A DNA stretch of 64,000 nt, taken from positions 248,001 to 312,000 of the forward strand of contig NC_019780.1 of the NCBI RefSeq assembly GCF_000317615.1, in the 5' to 3' direction. The stretch is from Dactylococcopsis salina PCC 8305. Its GTDB lineage: Bacteria; Cyanobacteriota; Cyanobacteriia; Cyanobacteriales; Rubidibacteraceae. The notes beneath the pieces are model-generated. The model did not search any database and had not been told where the DNA came from. It saw nothing but the letters and a program-made list of their open reading frames with translations. This document shows positions 35,386 to 43,048 of this stretch, piece by piece. Each line of letters opens with the position of its first letter. The stretch's first letter is position 1. A program made the translations under genes and the position numbers.

Positions 35386-36150
35386 CCGCCGAGAGGTTTG
35401 TGCGATTCGTTTCCTGTGAAATCGCAGGAGTTCCCACGAATTCCGAGGTATAAACAGGAGCATGGTTAGAACCCTTCGGGGTACAAAACCTTGACAACTT
35501 GATTTCCATGTTGGTGAGAACCTGTGGAGCAACAGCTAAGAAATAGGTAGAGTATAACTCGTTAATTCAAATCCATCCCTCTCAGGGTGTGAGAGGACAG
35601 CGTAACCCTCATCTATAGAGTTGACTACTTGAGGATGAAGCAGGGTTAAATGGGGTCACTGCTGGAAGCCTAAACTGGTAAATCCCTAGCAAGAGGCTAT
35701 GTCTAGTTAACGAACCTATGTCTGAACCATCGTGATTGGCAACCTGCGTAAAGGCTGCTCGCAGGGAGCGAAATAAGCTCAAGACAAAAGGATATAAGTT
35801 TAAACCAGCTTGTATCACACCTTCAATTTGTTCGGTGGATAATAGGGGGCTAAGGTCTCAAACAATGGAATTCAGGAACGAAGTAACCCTCGTTCATACT
35901 CTTGGGATAGGTCGATTTCTCAAGTAGTCTGTCGGGACGCAATCTCTGACTCATTAGTCGGGTAGAGCGAGGGCAGGATTGGATAAGAAGCAAACGCCTT
36001 CTTTAACGAGAAGGATAAGCAGACGTATCCACTTTAGATTACGAAGATAATACGCGAAAGTAGAGTAATGTTATGAACCAAATCAGGTATAAATGTGATG
36101 CTCGGACAAAGACCTTCTTAATGCTCTGGTTAGGCTTTGGGTTTAATCTC

Positions 36151-37974
36151 ATGGCAGAGACAGAGTGGAGTCAGATTGACTGGAAGGAGGTTGAAATACG
36201 GGTGTTTAAGCTCCAAAAGCGGATTTATCGAGCTTCTCTAAGTGGTGACGTGGCTAAAGTTCACAAACTCCAAAGATTATTGTTGAGGTCTTGGTGCGCC
36301 AAACTCCTAGCAGTAAGGCGTATTTCGCAGGATAACCAGGGTAAAAATACCGCAGGGGTGGATGGTATTAAAAGCCTAAGTCCTAAACAAAGGTTGAGCC
36401 TTGCTGAAAGCCTAACCCTTACAGGGAAAGGTAAATCCTTAAGACGGGTCTGGATTCCGAAACCAGGTCGCAAAGAAAAACGTGGCTTGGGTATTCCAGT
36501 AATGGAAGACCGTGCGAGGCAGGCTCTCCTTAAGTTGGCTTTAGAGCCTGAATGGGAGGCAAAATTTGAGCCTAACTCGTACGGATTCAGACCAGGACGC
36601 TCTTGCCATGACGCGGAACGAGCAATCTATTTAACCGTTAAACAAAAAGCCAAATGGGTTCTTGATGCGGATATTAGTAAATGCTTCGACCGTATAAATC
36701 ACAATGTTCTCTTACAAAAATTAAATACAACCCCGACTATTGCCCGACAGATTCGAGCTTGGTTGAAATCGGGGGTCTTGGATAGAGGTGATTGGATGCC
36801 TACAGAGGAAGGGACACCACAAGGAGGGGTAATTAGTCCACTTTTGGCAAACATAGCCCTGCACGGACTTGAAGAGTACATAAAACAATGGGCTGAAACT
36901 TGGAAGGGAGGTAAACGGGATAACCGTTGGAGTATTTCCTTAATCAGGTATGCAGATGATTTCGTTGTTCTTCACAAGGATAAATCTGTCATCCAACAAG
37001 CGAGAAAGCTGATTGAACAGTGGTTACATGGCTTAGGCTTGGAATTAAGCGAGAGCAAGACGAGAATTTGCCACACCTTGTATGATACAGAAGAAACAAA
37101 GGCAGGGTTTGACTTTTTAGGATGGAACGTCCGACAATATAGAGTCGGGAAGAACCATACGGGAAAAAGTACGAATGGCGAGTTACTCGGATTCAAAACA
37201 ATTATCAAACCTAGCGACAAAAGTATAAAGACACATTATGAAAAGATTGTTGAAGTGCTAGATTCAATGAAAGGTAAGTCTCAAGAAGCAATCATTGGAA
37301 GGCTAAACCCGATTATCATCGGCTGGTGCAACTACCACAAAACAATCTGCTCAAAAGAAACATTTTCACACATAGACAACTTAGTCTATAACAAACTACG
37401 TCGCTGGATAAAGAGCCGTCATCCCAACCAAACTCTAAAATGGTGTGAAGGTAGATACTTTCATTTGACTAAGGAGAAAAACCTAGACGGAGAAGATAGA
37501 AATGCTAAATGGGTCTTTTCTACTCCACCTGATATACCAAATTCTCCTGTTGCGGGCAAGCATGAATTACGCAAGCACGTATGGACACCAATTGAAAGAC
37601 ATATAAAAATCGAGGGTACGAGGTCTCCTTATGATGGAGATTGGCGGTATTGGAGTAAACGTCGGGGTGAATACCCTGGCACACCGAAACGGGTTGCTAC
37701 ACTGATGAAGCAACAGAAAGGAAAATGCGCTCGTTGTGGACTTTACGTTAAGGATGAAGATGTAGTGGAGGTTGACCACATCGTCCCTAAAGCTGAAGGG
37801 GGCAAAGACCATTACAAGAATTTGCAGTTACTTCATCGTCATTGTCACCATCAGAAAACTGCTGAAGACCGACAACGACAAATGGATAATAAGGGGCGAA
37901 AGAAAGCCCAGAAGAAAACAAAGAAAGGTCGTAAATCGGAAACTAGACAGGGAAGTTCTGTTAGTACAGCGTAG
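36151..37974 (+). CDS. ltrA: Group II intron-encoded protein: reverse transcriptase, maturase, HNH endonuclease
   Basis: 607 residues from the ATG at 36151 (MAETEWSQIDWKEVEIRVFK), which matches the usual N terminus. An upstream ATG at 36073 would add 26 residues of intron sequence. RT blocks include LRRVWIPKPGRKEKRGLGIP, FRPGRSCHDA, the catalytic RYADDFVVLH, and GTPQGGVISPLLANIAL. The maturase domain X follows. The C-terminal HNH zinc module shows CARCGLYVKDED, VDHIVPKAEGG and LLHRHCHHQK. The protein aids splicing and drives retrohoming. Confidence 0.93.
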   Translation: MAETEWSQIDWKEVEIRVFKLQKRIYRASLSGDVAKVHKLQRLLLRSWCAKLLAVRRISQDNQGKNTAGVDGIKSLSPKQRLSLAESLTLTGKGKSLRRVWIPKPGRKEKRGLGIPVMEDRARQALLKLALEPEWEAKFEPNSYGFRPGRSCHDAERAIYLTVKQKAKWVLDADISKCFDRINHNVLLQKLNTTPTIARQIRAWLKSGVLDRGDWMPTEEGTPQGGVISPLLANIALHGLEEYIKQWAETWKGGKRDNRWSISLIRYADDFVVLHKDKSVIQQARKLIEQWLHGLGLELSESKTRICHTLYDTEETKAGFDFLGWNVRQYRVGKNHTGKSTNGELLGFKTIIKPSDKSIKTHYEKIVEVLDSMKGKSQEAIIGRLNPIIIGWCNYHKTICSKETFSHIDNLVYNKLRRWIKSRHPNQTLKWCEGRYFHLTKEKNLDGEDRNAKWVFSTPPDIPNSPVAGKHELRKHVWTPIERHIKIEGTRSPYDGDWRYWSKRRGEYPGTPKRVATLMKQQKGKCARCGLYVKDEDVVEVDHIVPKAEGGKDHYKNLQLLHRHCHHQKTAEDRQRQMDNKGRKKAQKKTKKGRKSETRQGSSVSTA

Positions 37975-37983
37975 TTTGGAGAG

Positions 37984-38017
37984 GAGCGGTATGAAGCGAA
38001 AGTTTCACGTGCCGTTC
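37984..38017 (+). ncRNA. Group II intron domain V
   Basis: A 34-nt helix with the GAGC-like start, GAAA tetraloop and CCGTTC closing strand typical of bacterial domain V, the catalytic core of the ribozyme. It lies 10 bp after the ORF stop and is followed at 38021 by the domain VI stem. Confidence 0.85.
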
Positions 38018-38188
38018 TGAAGCCGAGTCAAGAGGGCGACCTCTTGGCTTAGGTTAACAGATAGATTTGAAGGAGAGTGCCCACCATTTGTTTGTACTTC
38101 AACTCACTCAAACCGAAAAGAGCCTTGCTTTTTTAAGTAAGGTTATAGGACAAACGAACTCTTACGGTTTCTACCGTTTTGTTCCGTT

Positions 38189-38359
38189 ATGCCACTCACT
38201 CCTAGCTTACGACGAGAATTAACAGAAGCACTAGCAATAATTTACCCCAAAGCGTTACGAGATGCTTGTCAAGAAACAGGGCTTCCCAAAACAGCATTTC
38301 CTTCGTCTTCTCCCTTGACAATAGAAGAAATTTTAAGTCAAGAATTTTTCCCTGAATAA
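38189..38359 (+). pseudogene. DUF29 gene, C-terminal part, beyond the IS607/intron insertion
   Basis: Reads PSLRRELTEALAIIYPKALR and then LPKTAFPSSSPLTIEEILSQ before the TAA. This is the expected second half (PSL.., CYxDA-like helix, LP..FP, I..IL) of the DUF29 gene begun at 32954. An ATG at 38189 is supplied by the inserted element, so a short C-terminal peptide might still be made. Confidence 0.85.
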
Positions 38360-38381
38360 ACGATTTACCCTTTATTGAGGC

Positions 38382-38416
38382 GCGATCGCCTCTGGCGCTG
38401 AGCGAAGCTCAATCGC
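38382..38416. repeat. 27-nt double-hairpin insert inside a HIP1 site (intergenic copy)
   Basis: GCGAT at 38382-38386 is followed by a 27-nt insert (38387-38413) made of a CGCC/GGCG hairpin (TCT loop) and a TGAGC/GCTCA hairpin (GAA loop), then AT and CGC. It has the same length and architecture as the inserts in DUF29 (2485, 3568) and Uma2 (43500), with a different stem sequence. Confidence 0.8.
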
Positions 38417-38438
38417 GTTTTTAAAAGCTTATCCTCAC

Positions 38439-38585
38439 ATGGGAAAATTAGAACTTAAATTTGTTCAGGAAGCATTTGAAACCAACTGGATCGCGCCTGT
38501 GGGGCCGCATGTCAATGCCTTTGAAGCAGAATTTTGCCAAACCGTTGGCAGTTCTTACGCCGCAGCCCTGAGTTCAGGAACAGCC
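38439..38585 (+). pseudogene. 5' fragment of a DegT/DnrJ/EryC1/StrS aminotransferase
   Basis: About 49 codons (MGKLELKFVQEAFETNWIAP, then VGPHVNAFEAEFCQTVGSSY, AAALSSGTA) match the start of PLP-dependent sugar aminotransferases. Homology stops at SGTA, just before the glycine-serine-threonine motif would continue. The frame then runs on into the Uma2 gene. It is probably the broken remainder of a glycan-locus gene. Confidence 0.85.
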
Positions 38586-38615
38586 AGAAGAACCACTAAT
38601 CATTTTGGGTTGAAC

Positions 38616-39191
38616 ATGACAGTATTAATTCTCCAAACTCATCCAGCCCTAGACATGACAGAAGAACAATTTTTTCAATTCTGTCAAATTAACCCCAACT
38701 ATCGCATTGAACGAAATGCCCAAGGAGAATTATTAGTGATGTCTCCGACGGGCAGCGAAACAGGACATCATAACGCTAAATTAACCCAACAATTGGGAAA
38801 CTGGTCTGATGAAGACGGGACAGGAATCGACTTCGATTCTTCTGCCGGGTTTAAACTTCCCAATGGGGCAGAGCGATCGCCCGATGCGTCTTGGGTCAAA
38901 CTAGAGAAATGGCAAGCCATACCGCCCCAACAACGGCAGAGATTTGCCCCGTTATGTCCTGATTTTGTCGTGGAATTGCGATCGCCGAGCGATAATCTTC
39001 AACCTTTACAGGAAAAAATGGAAGAATATATCCAAAATGGTGCAGCTTTAGGTTGGTTAATTGATCGCAAAAATCGCCGAGTTTATATCTATCGTCCCCA
39101 AACCCCAGTAGAATGCTGGCAATCTCCTGAAACACTCCAAGGAGACCCCCTTTTACCTGGGTTTGTTTTGCAACTGGCAAAAATTTGGTAG
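38616..39191 (+). CDS. Uma2 family (DUF820) putative endonuclease
   Basis: 191 residues from the ATG at 38616, taken as the true start because the upstream in-frame codons are the aminotransferase relic. The PD-(D/E)XK-like Uma2 fold is visible: MTEEQFFQFCQINPNYRIER, LLVMSPTG, FKLPNGAERSPDASWV (Asp), FAPLCPDFVVELRSPSD (Asp and Glu) and AALGWLIDRKNRRVYIY. Uma2 proteins are abundant in cyanobacteria; their biological role is not settled. Confidence 0.9.
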   Translation: MTVLILQTHPALDMTEEQFFQFCQINPNYRIERNAQGELLVMSPTGSETGHHNAKLTQQLGNWSDEDGTGIDFDSSAGFKLPNGAERSPDASWVKLEKWQAIPPQQRQRFAPLCPDFVVELRSPSDNLQPLQEKMEEYIQNGAALGWLIDRKNRRVYIYRPQTPVECWQSPETLQGDPLLPGFVLQLAKIW

Positions 39192-39277
39192 TTCAAACCA
39201 AAAAACGCTCCAATCGATACGCCCTTTGAGCTTGTTACAATCGACGTGAACCTTGCCAATTCACCCACAACCGAATC

Positions 39278-39916
39278 ATGACCATCTCCCTCGAAAGCGA
39301 AACGATTTATCCCGATAGTGATGGCCAACCGATCGCAGATAATACCCAGCAATTTCACTGGATTGTTCTCATTAAAGAAAACTTAGAGCGATTATTTGCC
39401 CACGATCCTCAAGTGTTTGTCGCCGGGGACTTACTCTGGTATCCCATCGAAGACCATCCAGAAATTCGGGTCGCCCCCGATGTCATGGTCGTCTTGGGAA
39501 GACCAAAAGGCGATCGCGGGTCTTATCGACAGTGGGAAGAAGACCAAATCGCACCGCAAGTGGTATTTGAAATACTCTCCCCTAGCAACCGCCTCAAGGA
39601 AATGACCAAAAAACTGCAATTTTATGACCGCTACGGAGTCGAAGAATATTATATTTATCATCCAGAACACAATGACTTGCATGGTCTCTATCGCACAGCA
39701 GAGGGGTTGACGGTCATTGAAGACATAGAAAACTGGACAAGTCTCAGATTAGGCATTCGCTTTCTCCTAACGGCTGAAACCTTGGAAATTTATCGCCCGG
39801 ATGGTGAGAAGTTTCTTACCTCCCTAGAATTAGAACAACAAGCTCAACAGGAACACCAACGGGCTGAACGTCTAGCGGCTCAATTACGGGCTTTAGACAT
39901 TGAACCAGAGTCATAA
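39278..39916 (+). CDS. Uma2 family (DUF820) putative endonuclease
   Basis: 212 residues of another Uma2 subgroup: YPDSDGQPIADNTQQFHWIV at the N terminus, FVAGDLLWYPIEDHPEIRVA, PDVMVVLGRPKGDRG (Asp), QVVFEILSPSNRLKEMTKKL (Glu) and YGVEEYYIYHPE. The tail ends in a short Gln/Glu/Arg-rich coiled coil (~185-212). It follows the previous Uma2 gene by 86 bp on the same strand. Confidence 0.9.
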   Translation: MTISLESETIYPDSDGQPIADNTQQFHWIVLIKENLERLFAHDPQVFVAGDLLWYPIEDHPEIRVAPDVMVVLGRPKGDRGSYRQWEEDQIAPQVVFEILSPSNRLKEMTKKLQFYDRYGVEEYYIYHPEHNDLHGLYRTAEGLTVIEDIENWTSLRLGIRFLLTAETLEIYRPDGEKFLTSLELEQQAQQEHQRAERLAAQLRALDIEPES

Positions 39917-39969
39917 AATATCTGAATCGCCTTTTTCAGAGTGATAATGTAAATTAAAAGAAATCAAAC

Positions 39970-40614
39970 ATGGTACAAACGGTTCAAGCTCAAAATATCG
40001 ATATGCGCTATGTGATCGATCATTTTGGCATTCGCTTTAATCGAGATGAAAATTTCTTCCGGGAATGGCAAGAAAATTTACCAGAAATCACTGACTCACA
40101 GAAGCAATATCTTGACCAAGTAAGGGAAGGTTATTTTAACTTATTGGAACACCCTCCTCTACTAGAAGGGGTGGTAAAAATGGCAATTTTAGACCCAATT
40201 CTTTTTATTGGTGGTTTCTTCCTTTCTCCATTTTATATTAGATCAGAACAACCCATTGATATTGCGCTTGAAGATCAAGATGTTGTAGTGCGAGGACGCA
40301 TTGATAGTTTAGTCCTCCAAGAACAACTTTGGTTAATGGTGATTGAATCTAAAAAATTCGCGTTTTCTACAGAAGAGGGATTAGCACAACTCTTGGTCTA
40401 TATGTTAGCGAATCCCAATCCAGAACAGCCCACTTATGGGATGGTGACAACAGGAGGAAGTTTTTTGTTTGTTAAATTACTTAAAACAGAAACCCCTCAA
40501 TATACAACCTCTCGACTCTTCGGGACTCGCAACATTGGAGATTTATATGAAGTATTGCGAATTTTAAGAAAATTAACAGCAGTAGTTCGTAGTAACGAGA
40601 ATCACACTCTCTAG
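39970..40614 (+). CDS. PD-(D/E)XK nuclease-like protein (type I restriction HsdR N-terminal-like)
   Basis: 214 residues. A catalytic-core pattern is visible in VVVRGRIDSLVLQ then LWLMVIESKKFAFSTEEGLA (Asp...Glu-x-Lys), followed by a helix (LAQLLVYMLANP) and a strand with GMVTTGGSFLFVKL. Such proteins resemble the nuclease domain of type I restriction HsdR, but no modification or specificity genes are near. Function is unknown; the name reflects fold only. Confidence 0.72.
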   Translation: MVQTVQAQNIDMRYVIDHFGIRFNRDENFFREWQENLPEITDSQKQYLDQVREGYFNLLEHPPLLEGVVKMAILDPILFIGGFFLSPFYIRSEQPIDIALEDQDVVVRGRIDSLVLQEQLWLMVIESKKFAFSTEEGLAQLLVYMLANPNPEQPTYGMVTTGGSFLFVKLLKTETPQYTTSRLFGTRNIGDLYEVLRILRKLTAVVRSNENHTL

Positions 40615-40674
40615 CCTTTTCACCACAGCCTATCATCAAATCCAATCGCAAAAAATACAAGAGAAAACTAAGCC

Positions 40675-41349
40675 ATGACAGCCACCGCCTTACTCTCACA
40701 ATACCGTCCTAATGCCCAACACTGTTATTAGCCTCAGAAGCCCCATAAAATTCTTCGCCTGTTCCTAATTACGGGCGTTGCAATCATCCTCACCATTATT
40801 GCTTCCATTCCTCTCCGTATTGCCCTCACTAAACTTCACACGCCTCAGCCAGAAGCAATTTTTATGCTTGGAGGGGGACGCGATCGCGAACGTTTCACCG
40901 CAGAATTTGCTCAAAAACACCCCTCACTCCCGATTTGGATTTCCGTAGGCTCTCGTAAAGCTCCTGAAATCTTTGCTAATGCCGCGATTAATCCCACTCG
41001 CATCCATTACGACGATCGCGCCACCGATACGGTTACTAATTTCACCACTATAATCGAACCTTTTCAAGACAATAATCTCGATCATGTTTATCTCATTACC
41101 TCTGACTTTCATATGAGACGTTCCCGCGCGATCGCGACAGTCGTTTTTGGAAGTCGAGGCATTATTGTTACGCCAGTGGCAGTCCCCTCAAAACGAGAAG
41201 CAGAAAAAAACACCCGAATCGCCCGTGATGTCGTTCGCTCCCTACTTTGGGTATTCACAAAGCGCACTGGCGCAAGTTTGAATCCCAGCCTATCTTGGTT
41301 ACCTAATAAAAGGCTTGACCGAGCCATAGAGGGACTCTCCCAAGATTAG
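40675..41349 (+). pseudogene. YdcF/SanA-like (DUF218) membrane protein with a nonsense codon
   Basis: From the ATG at 40675 the frame runs 18 codons to TAG at 40729-40731, then continues open to 41349. The continuation contains the membrane segment (ILRLFLITGVAIILTIIASI) and the DUF218 core: AIFMLGGGRDRERF, RIHYDDRATDTVTNFTTII and VYLITSDFHMRRSRAIATVV. The paralogue at 49080 aligns from just after the TAG. An ATG at 40864 could give a 161-residue soluble form. DUF218 proteins act in envelope biology in other bacteria. Confidence 0.75.
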
Positions 41350-41442
41350 GAAGTTATTCCAGCAAGAGAAATCTTTTACTCACAAAACTGTTGAGAGCGA
41401 ACCCTAAAATAGTAGATATAGAAGCCTAACCTAATCCTCTCT

Positions 41443-42006
41443 ATGACTGCTGCTACTTCTAAATCCCTGACACTGGAAGAATTCCTGCAACTTCCCGAAA
41501 CCAAACCCGCCAGCGAATTCCTCGCCGGCAAAATCATTCAAAAACCGATGCCGAAAGGAAGACATAGTCGAATACAAGGAAAACTTAGTAATGAAATTAA
41601 TCGGGTTACTGAGGAGCAAAAAATTGCTTATGCTTTTCCCGAACTCAGGTGCAGTTTTGGGAATCGATCAATTGTTCCCGATATCGCTGTCTTCCGTTGG
41701 GATAATATTCCGTTCCTTGATAATGGTGAAGTGCCAGATCGATTTTCTTTCCCTCCCAACTGGGTAATTGAAATTCTATCTCCAGAACAAAAACCGAATC
41801 AAGTGATTGGTAATATTTTGTACTGCATTGAAAATGGCAGCGAATTAGGCTGGTTAATTGATCCTGATGATCAAAGTATTTTAGTATTCTGGCGCGATCG
41901 CGCTCCTTCCCTGCGACAAGAAAACGACGTGCTTCCCGTCTTAGCAGAGATAGAATTAGAACTAACGGCTAATCAACTCTTTAGCTGGCTAAAAATGGGA
42001 AATTAA
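41443..42006 (+). CDS. Uma2 family (DUF820) putative endonuclease
   Basis: 187 residues (MTAATSKSLTLEEFLQLPET at the start). Core motifs are CSFGNRSIVPDIAVFRWDNI, PPNWVIEILSPEQ and GSELGWLIDPDDQSILVFW. It is one of three close paralogues (43049, 48507). About 140 bp upstream and the first ~50 codons are nearly identical to the 43049 copy. It is convergent with the coiled-coil gene at 42033. Confidence 0.92.
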   Translation: MTAATSKSLTLEEFLQLPETKPASEFLAGKIIQKPMPKGRHSRIQGKLSNEINRVTEEQKIAYAFPELRCSFGNRSIVPDIAVFRWDNIPFLDNGEVPDRFSFPPNWVIEILSPEQKPNQVIGNILYCIENGSELGWLIDPDDQSILVFWRDRAPSLRQENDVLPVLAEIELELTANQLFSWLKMGN

Positions 42007-42032
42007 TCCGAAAATTACCGCTAACAACTGTT

Positions 42033-42623
42033 TTACTCCCCATATTCCTGTAAAAAAGCCAAAAAATCCCTTAAGGCTTGTCCGTTGGCTTCGTTGGGTT
42101 CGAGTTGATACCGTATTTGTAAAATAGTTCCTCGATTTTGGATTCGAGCACGGCGAGCCGCTCGTTCTCTTTCCTCAGTTGCTCGGTTTCGCTCTCGATT
42201 TGCTCGTTCTCTTTCCTCAGCTGCTCGGTTTCGCTCTTGATTTGCTCGTTCTCTTTCCTCAGCTGCTCGGTCTCTTTCCTCGTCTGCTGCGCGATCGCGC
42301 TGTATTTCTCGCTGTCTTCTCTCAACTCTTTCATTCTCTGTTCGTGCTGCTTCTGCGCTTCTTCTTCTTTCTGATTCTGCTTCGCGTGCTGTTTCTCGAT
42401 TTCGACGGTCCCACTCAACGCCGAAAGCAACCAGCGCCACCACGAGGGCTGCCACGGTGAGTCGGTTACTCCAGACTCGGGGTTGCTCAATTGTTGCGAG
42501 GAAGGTGAAGTCTTCTTGGTCATAAAACCTCAGAAACGCGACGGCAATGGTTAGTACACTTAAAAGGGTATTGGGGAAAAGCGAGAGAAAGTTTAACCAA
42601 ATTTTTCTTTGGGGTGACTCCAT
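42033..42623 (-). CDS. Membrane-anchored coiled-coil protein, frame A (array copy 9)
   Basis: 196 residues, no recognised family. Two hydrophobic segments (residues ~9-33, LLSVLTIAVAFL; ~53-70, LTVAALVVALVAFGVE) are followed by a long Arg/Glu coiled coil (~72-160) containing two full 14-residue repeats of the type RAAEERERANRERN. A conserved tail (ILQIRYQLEPNEAN, LRDFLAFLQEYGE) closes it. The start MESPQRKIW is shared by the paralogues. A second frame (42071-42523) is open through the same DNA. The function is unknown; a membrane-tethered oligomer is a reasonable inference. Confidence 0.65.
   Translation of the reverse strand: MESPQRKIWLNFLSLFPNTLLSVLTIAVAFLRFYDQEDFTFLATIEQPRVWSNRLTVAALVVALVAFGVEWDRRNRETAREAESERRRSAEAARTENERVERRQREIQRDRAADEERDRAAEERERANQERNRAAEERERANRERNRATEERERAARRARIQNRGTILQIRYQLEPNEANGQALRDFLAFLQEYGE
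42071..42523 (-). CDS. Overlapping frame-B coiled-coil protein (array copy 9)
   Basis: A 150-residue open frame, +1 relative to frame A, starting 100 nt inside it and ending 38 nt before its stop. It opens MTKKTSPSSQQLSNPESGVT, has a Trp-rich hydrophobic patch (PWQPSWWRWLLSALSG), then heptad coils built from KENEQIESETEQLR repeats, and ends KIEELFYKYGI plus a Pro/Thr tail. A GAGG box sits 4 nt before its ATG. It may be real dual coding or a by-product of codon use in frame A. Confidence 0.4.
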   Translation of the reverse strand: MTKKTSPSSQQLSNPESGVTDSPWQPSWWRWLLSALSGTVEIEKQHAKQNQKEEEAQKQHEQRMKELREDSEKYSAIAQQTRKETEQLRKENEQIKSETEQLRKENEQIESETEQLRKENERLAVLESKIEELFYKYGINSNPTKPTDKP

Positions 42624-42720
42624 TTTAGCAGACTTTCTACTAAGTTCGGCTTCATTGTCCCATTCCCTTGCTGAAAAGGAAAGGTTTGAACTCGATGGGA
42701 CACAAAGCTCTCAGTTAGAA

Positions 42721-42886
42721 TTACTCCCCAGATTCCTGTAAAAAAGCCAAAAAATCCCTTAAGGCTTGTCGGTTGGCTTCGTTGGGTTCGAGTTGATACC
42801 GTATTTGTAGAACAGTTCCTCGATTTTGGATTCGAGTACGGCGAGCCGCTCGTTCTCTTTCCTCGTCTGCTGCGCGATCGCGCTAA
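42721..42886 (-). pseudogene. 3' relic of the coiled-coil gene (array copy 8)
   Basis: Only the end of the gene is left (RAADEERERAARR coil end and ILQ/VLQIRYQLEPNEAN tail to the TAA at 42721). It is cut at a HIP1 site, beyond which unrelated forward-strand sequence begins. The 97-bp spacer to copy 9 is the same as between other copies. Confidence 0.75.
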
Positions 42887-42980
42887 AAAAGAGTTTGGTT
42901 TTTCTCCTCGTTCCCTAGAAGTCGGGTTACAGCAAGAAATTGAACTCATGCGCCAACAAGGATTAATCTCTTCTTCTTAA
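42882..42980 (+). pseudogene. 3' relic of an unidentified gene
   Basis: 33 codons reading AKKEFGFSPRSLEVGLQQEI and ELMRQQGLISSS to a TAA, joined at a HIP1 site to the coiled-coil relic. The peptide looks like a genuine protein C terminus, but no family was recognised. Confidence 0.35.
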
Positions 42981-43048
42981 ACCATCCTCAAAACTGTTGA
43001 GAGCGAACCCTAAAATAGTAGATATAGAAGCCTAACCTAATCCTCTCT

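Larger units (their letters stand above)
35400..38058 (+). mobile_element. Group II intron with ORF in domain IV
   Basis: The 5' end GTGCGATT at 35400 fits the bacterial GUGYG consensus. About 650 bp of structured, non-coding RNA (domains I-III) precede the ORF. Domain V is recognisable at 37984-38017 (gagcggt, gaaa tetraloop, gccgttc), followed by a domain VI helix and an end in ...GGTTAAC at about 38058. It lies in the 3' part of the IS607 element, in the forward orientation. Exon boundaries are inferred from consensus. Confidence 0.85.
33233..38200 (+). mobile_element. IS607-family element with a nested group II intron, inserted into a DUF29 gene
   Basis: The DUF29 reading frame breaks after GATAGT at about 33232 and resumes at CCTAGC at about 38201, giving the two ends to within a few bases (TC is ambiguous). 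Inside are a frameshifted tnpA, an atypical tnpB and a 2.66-kb group II intron. No target duplication is expected or seen. Near the right end are two hairpins (CCTTGCTT with AAGTAAGG; ACGGT with ACCGT). Confidence 0.85.

Noticed and set aside
35736-35927. Short ORF inside the group II intron 5' region
   Set aside because: Lies in structured domains of the ribozyme and has no similarity to a protein.
36073-36150. Upstream start for the intron-encoded protein
   Set aside because: The 26 extra residues are structured-intron sequence without family similarity; MAETEWSQIDW fits the family start.
36151-37974. Reverse transcriptase as a retron or diversity-generating element
   Set aside because: The order RT, maturase, HNH with a consensus intron 5' end and domain V identifies a group II intron; no template/variable repeat pair or msr/msd was seen.
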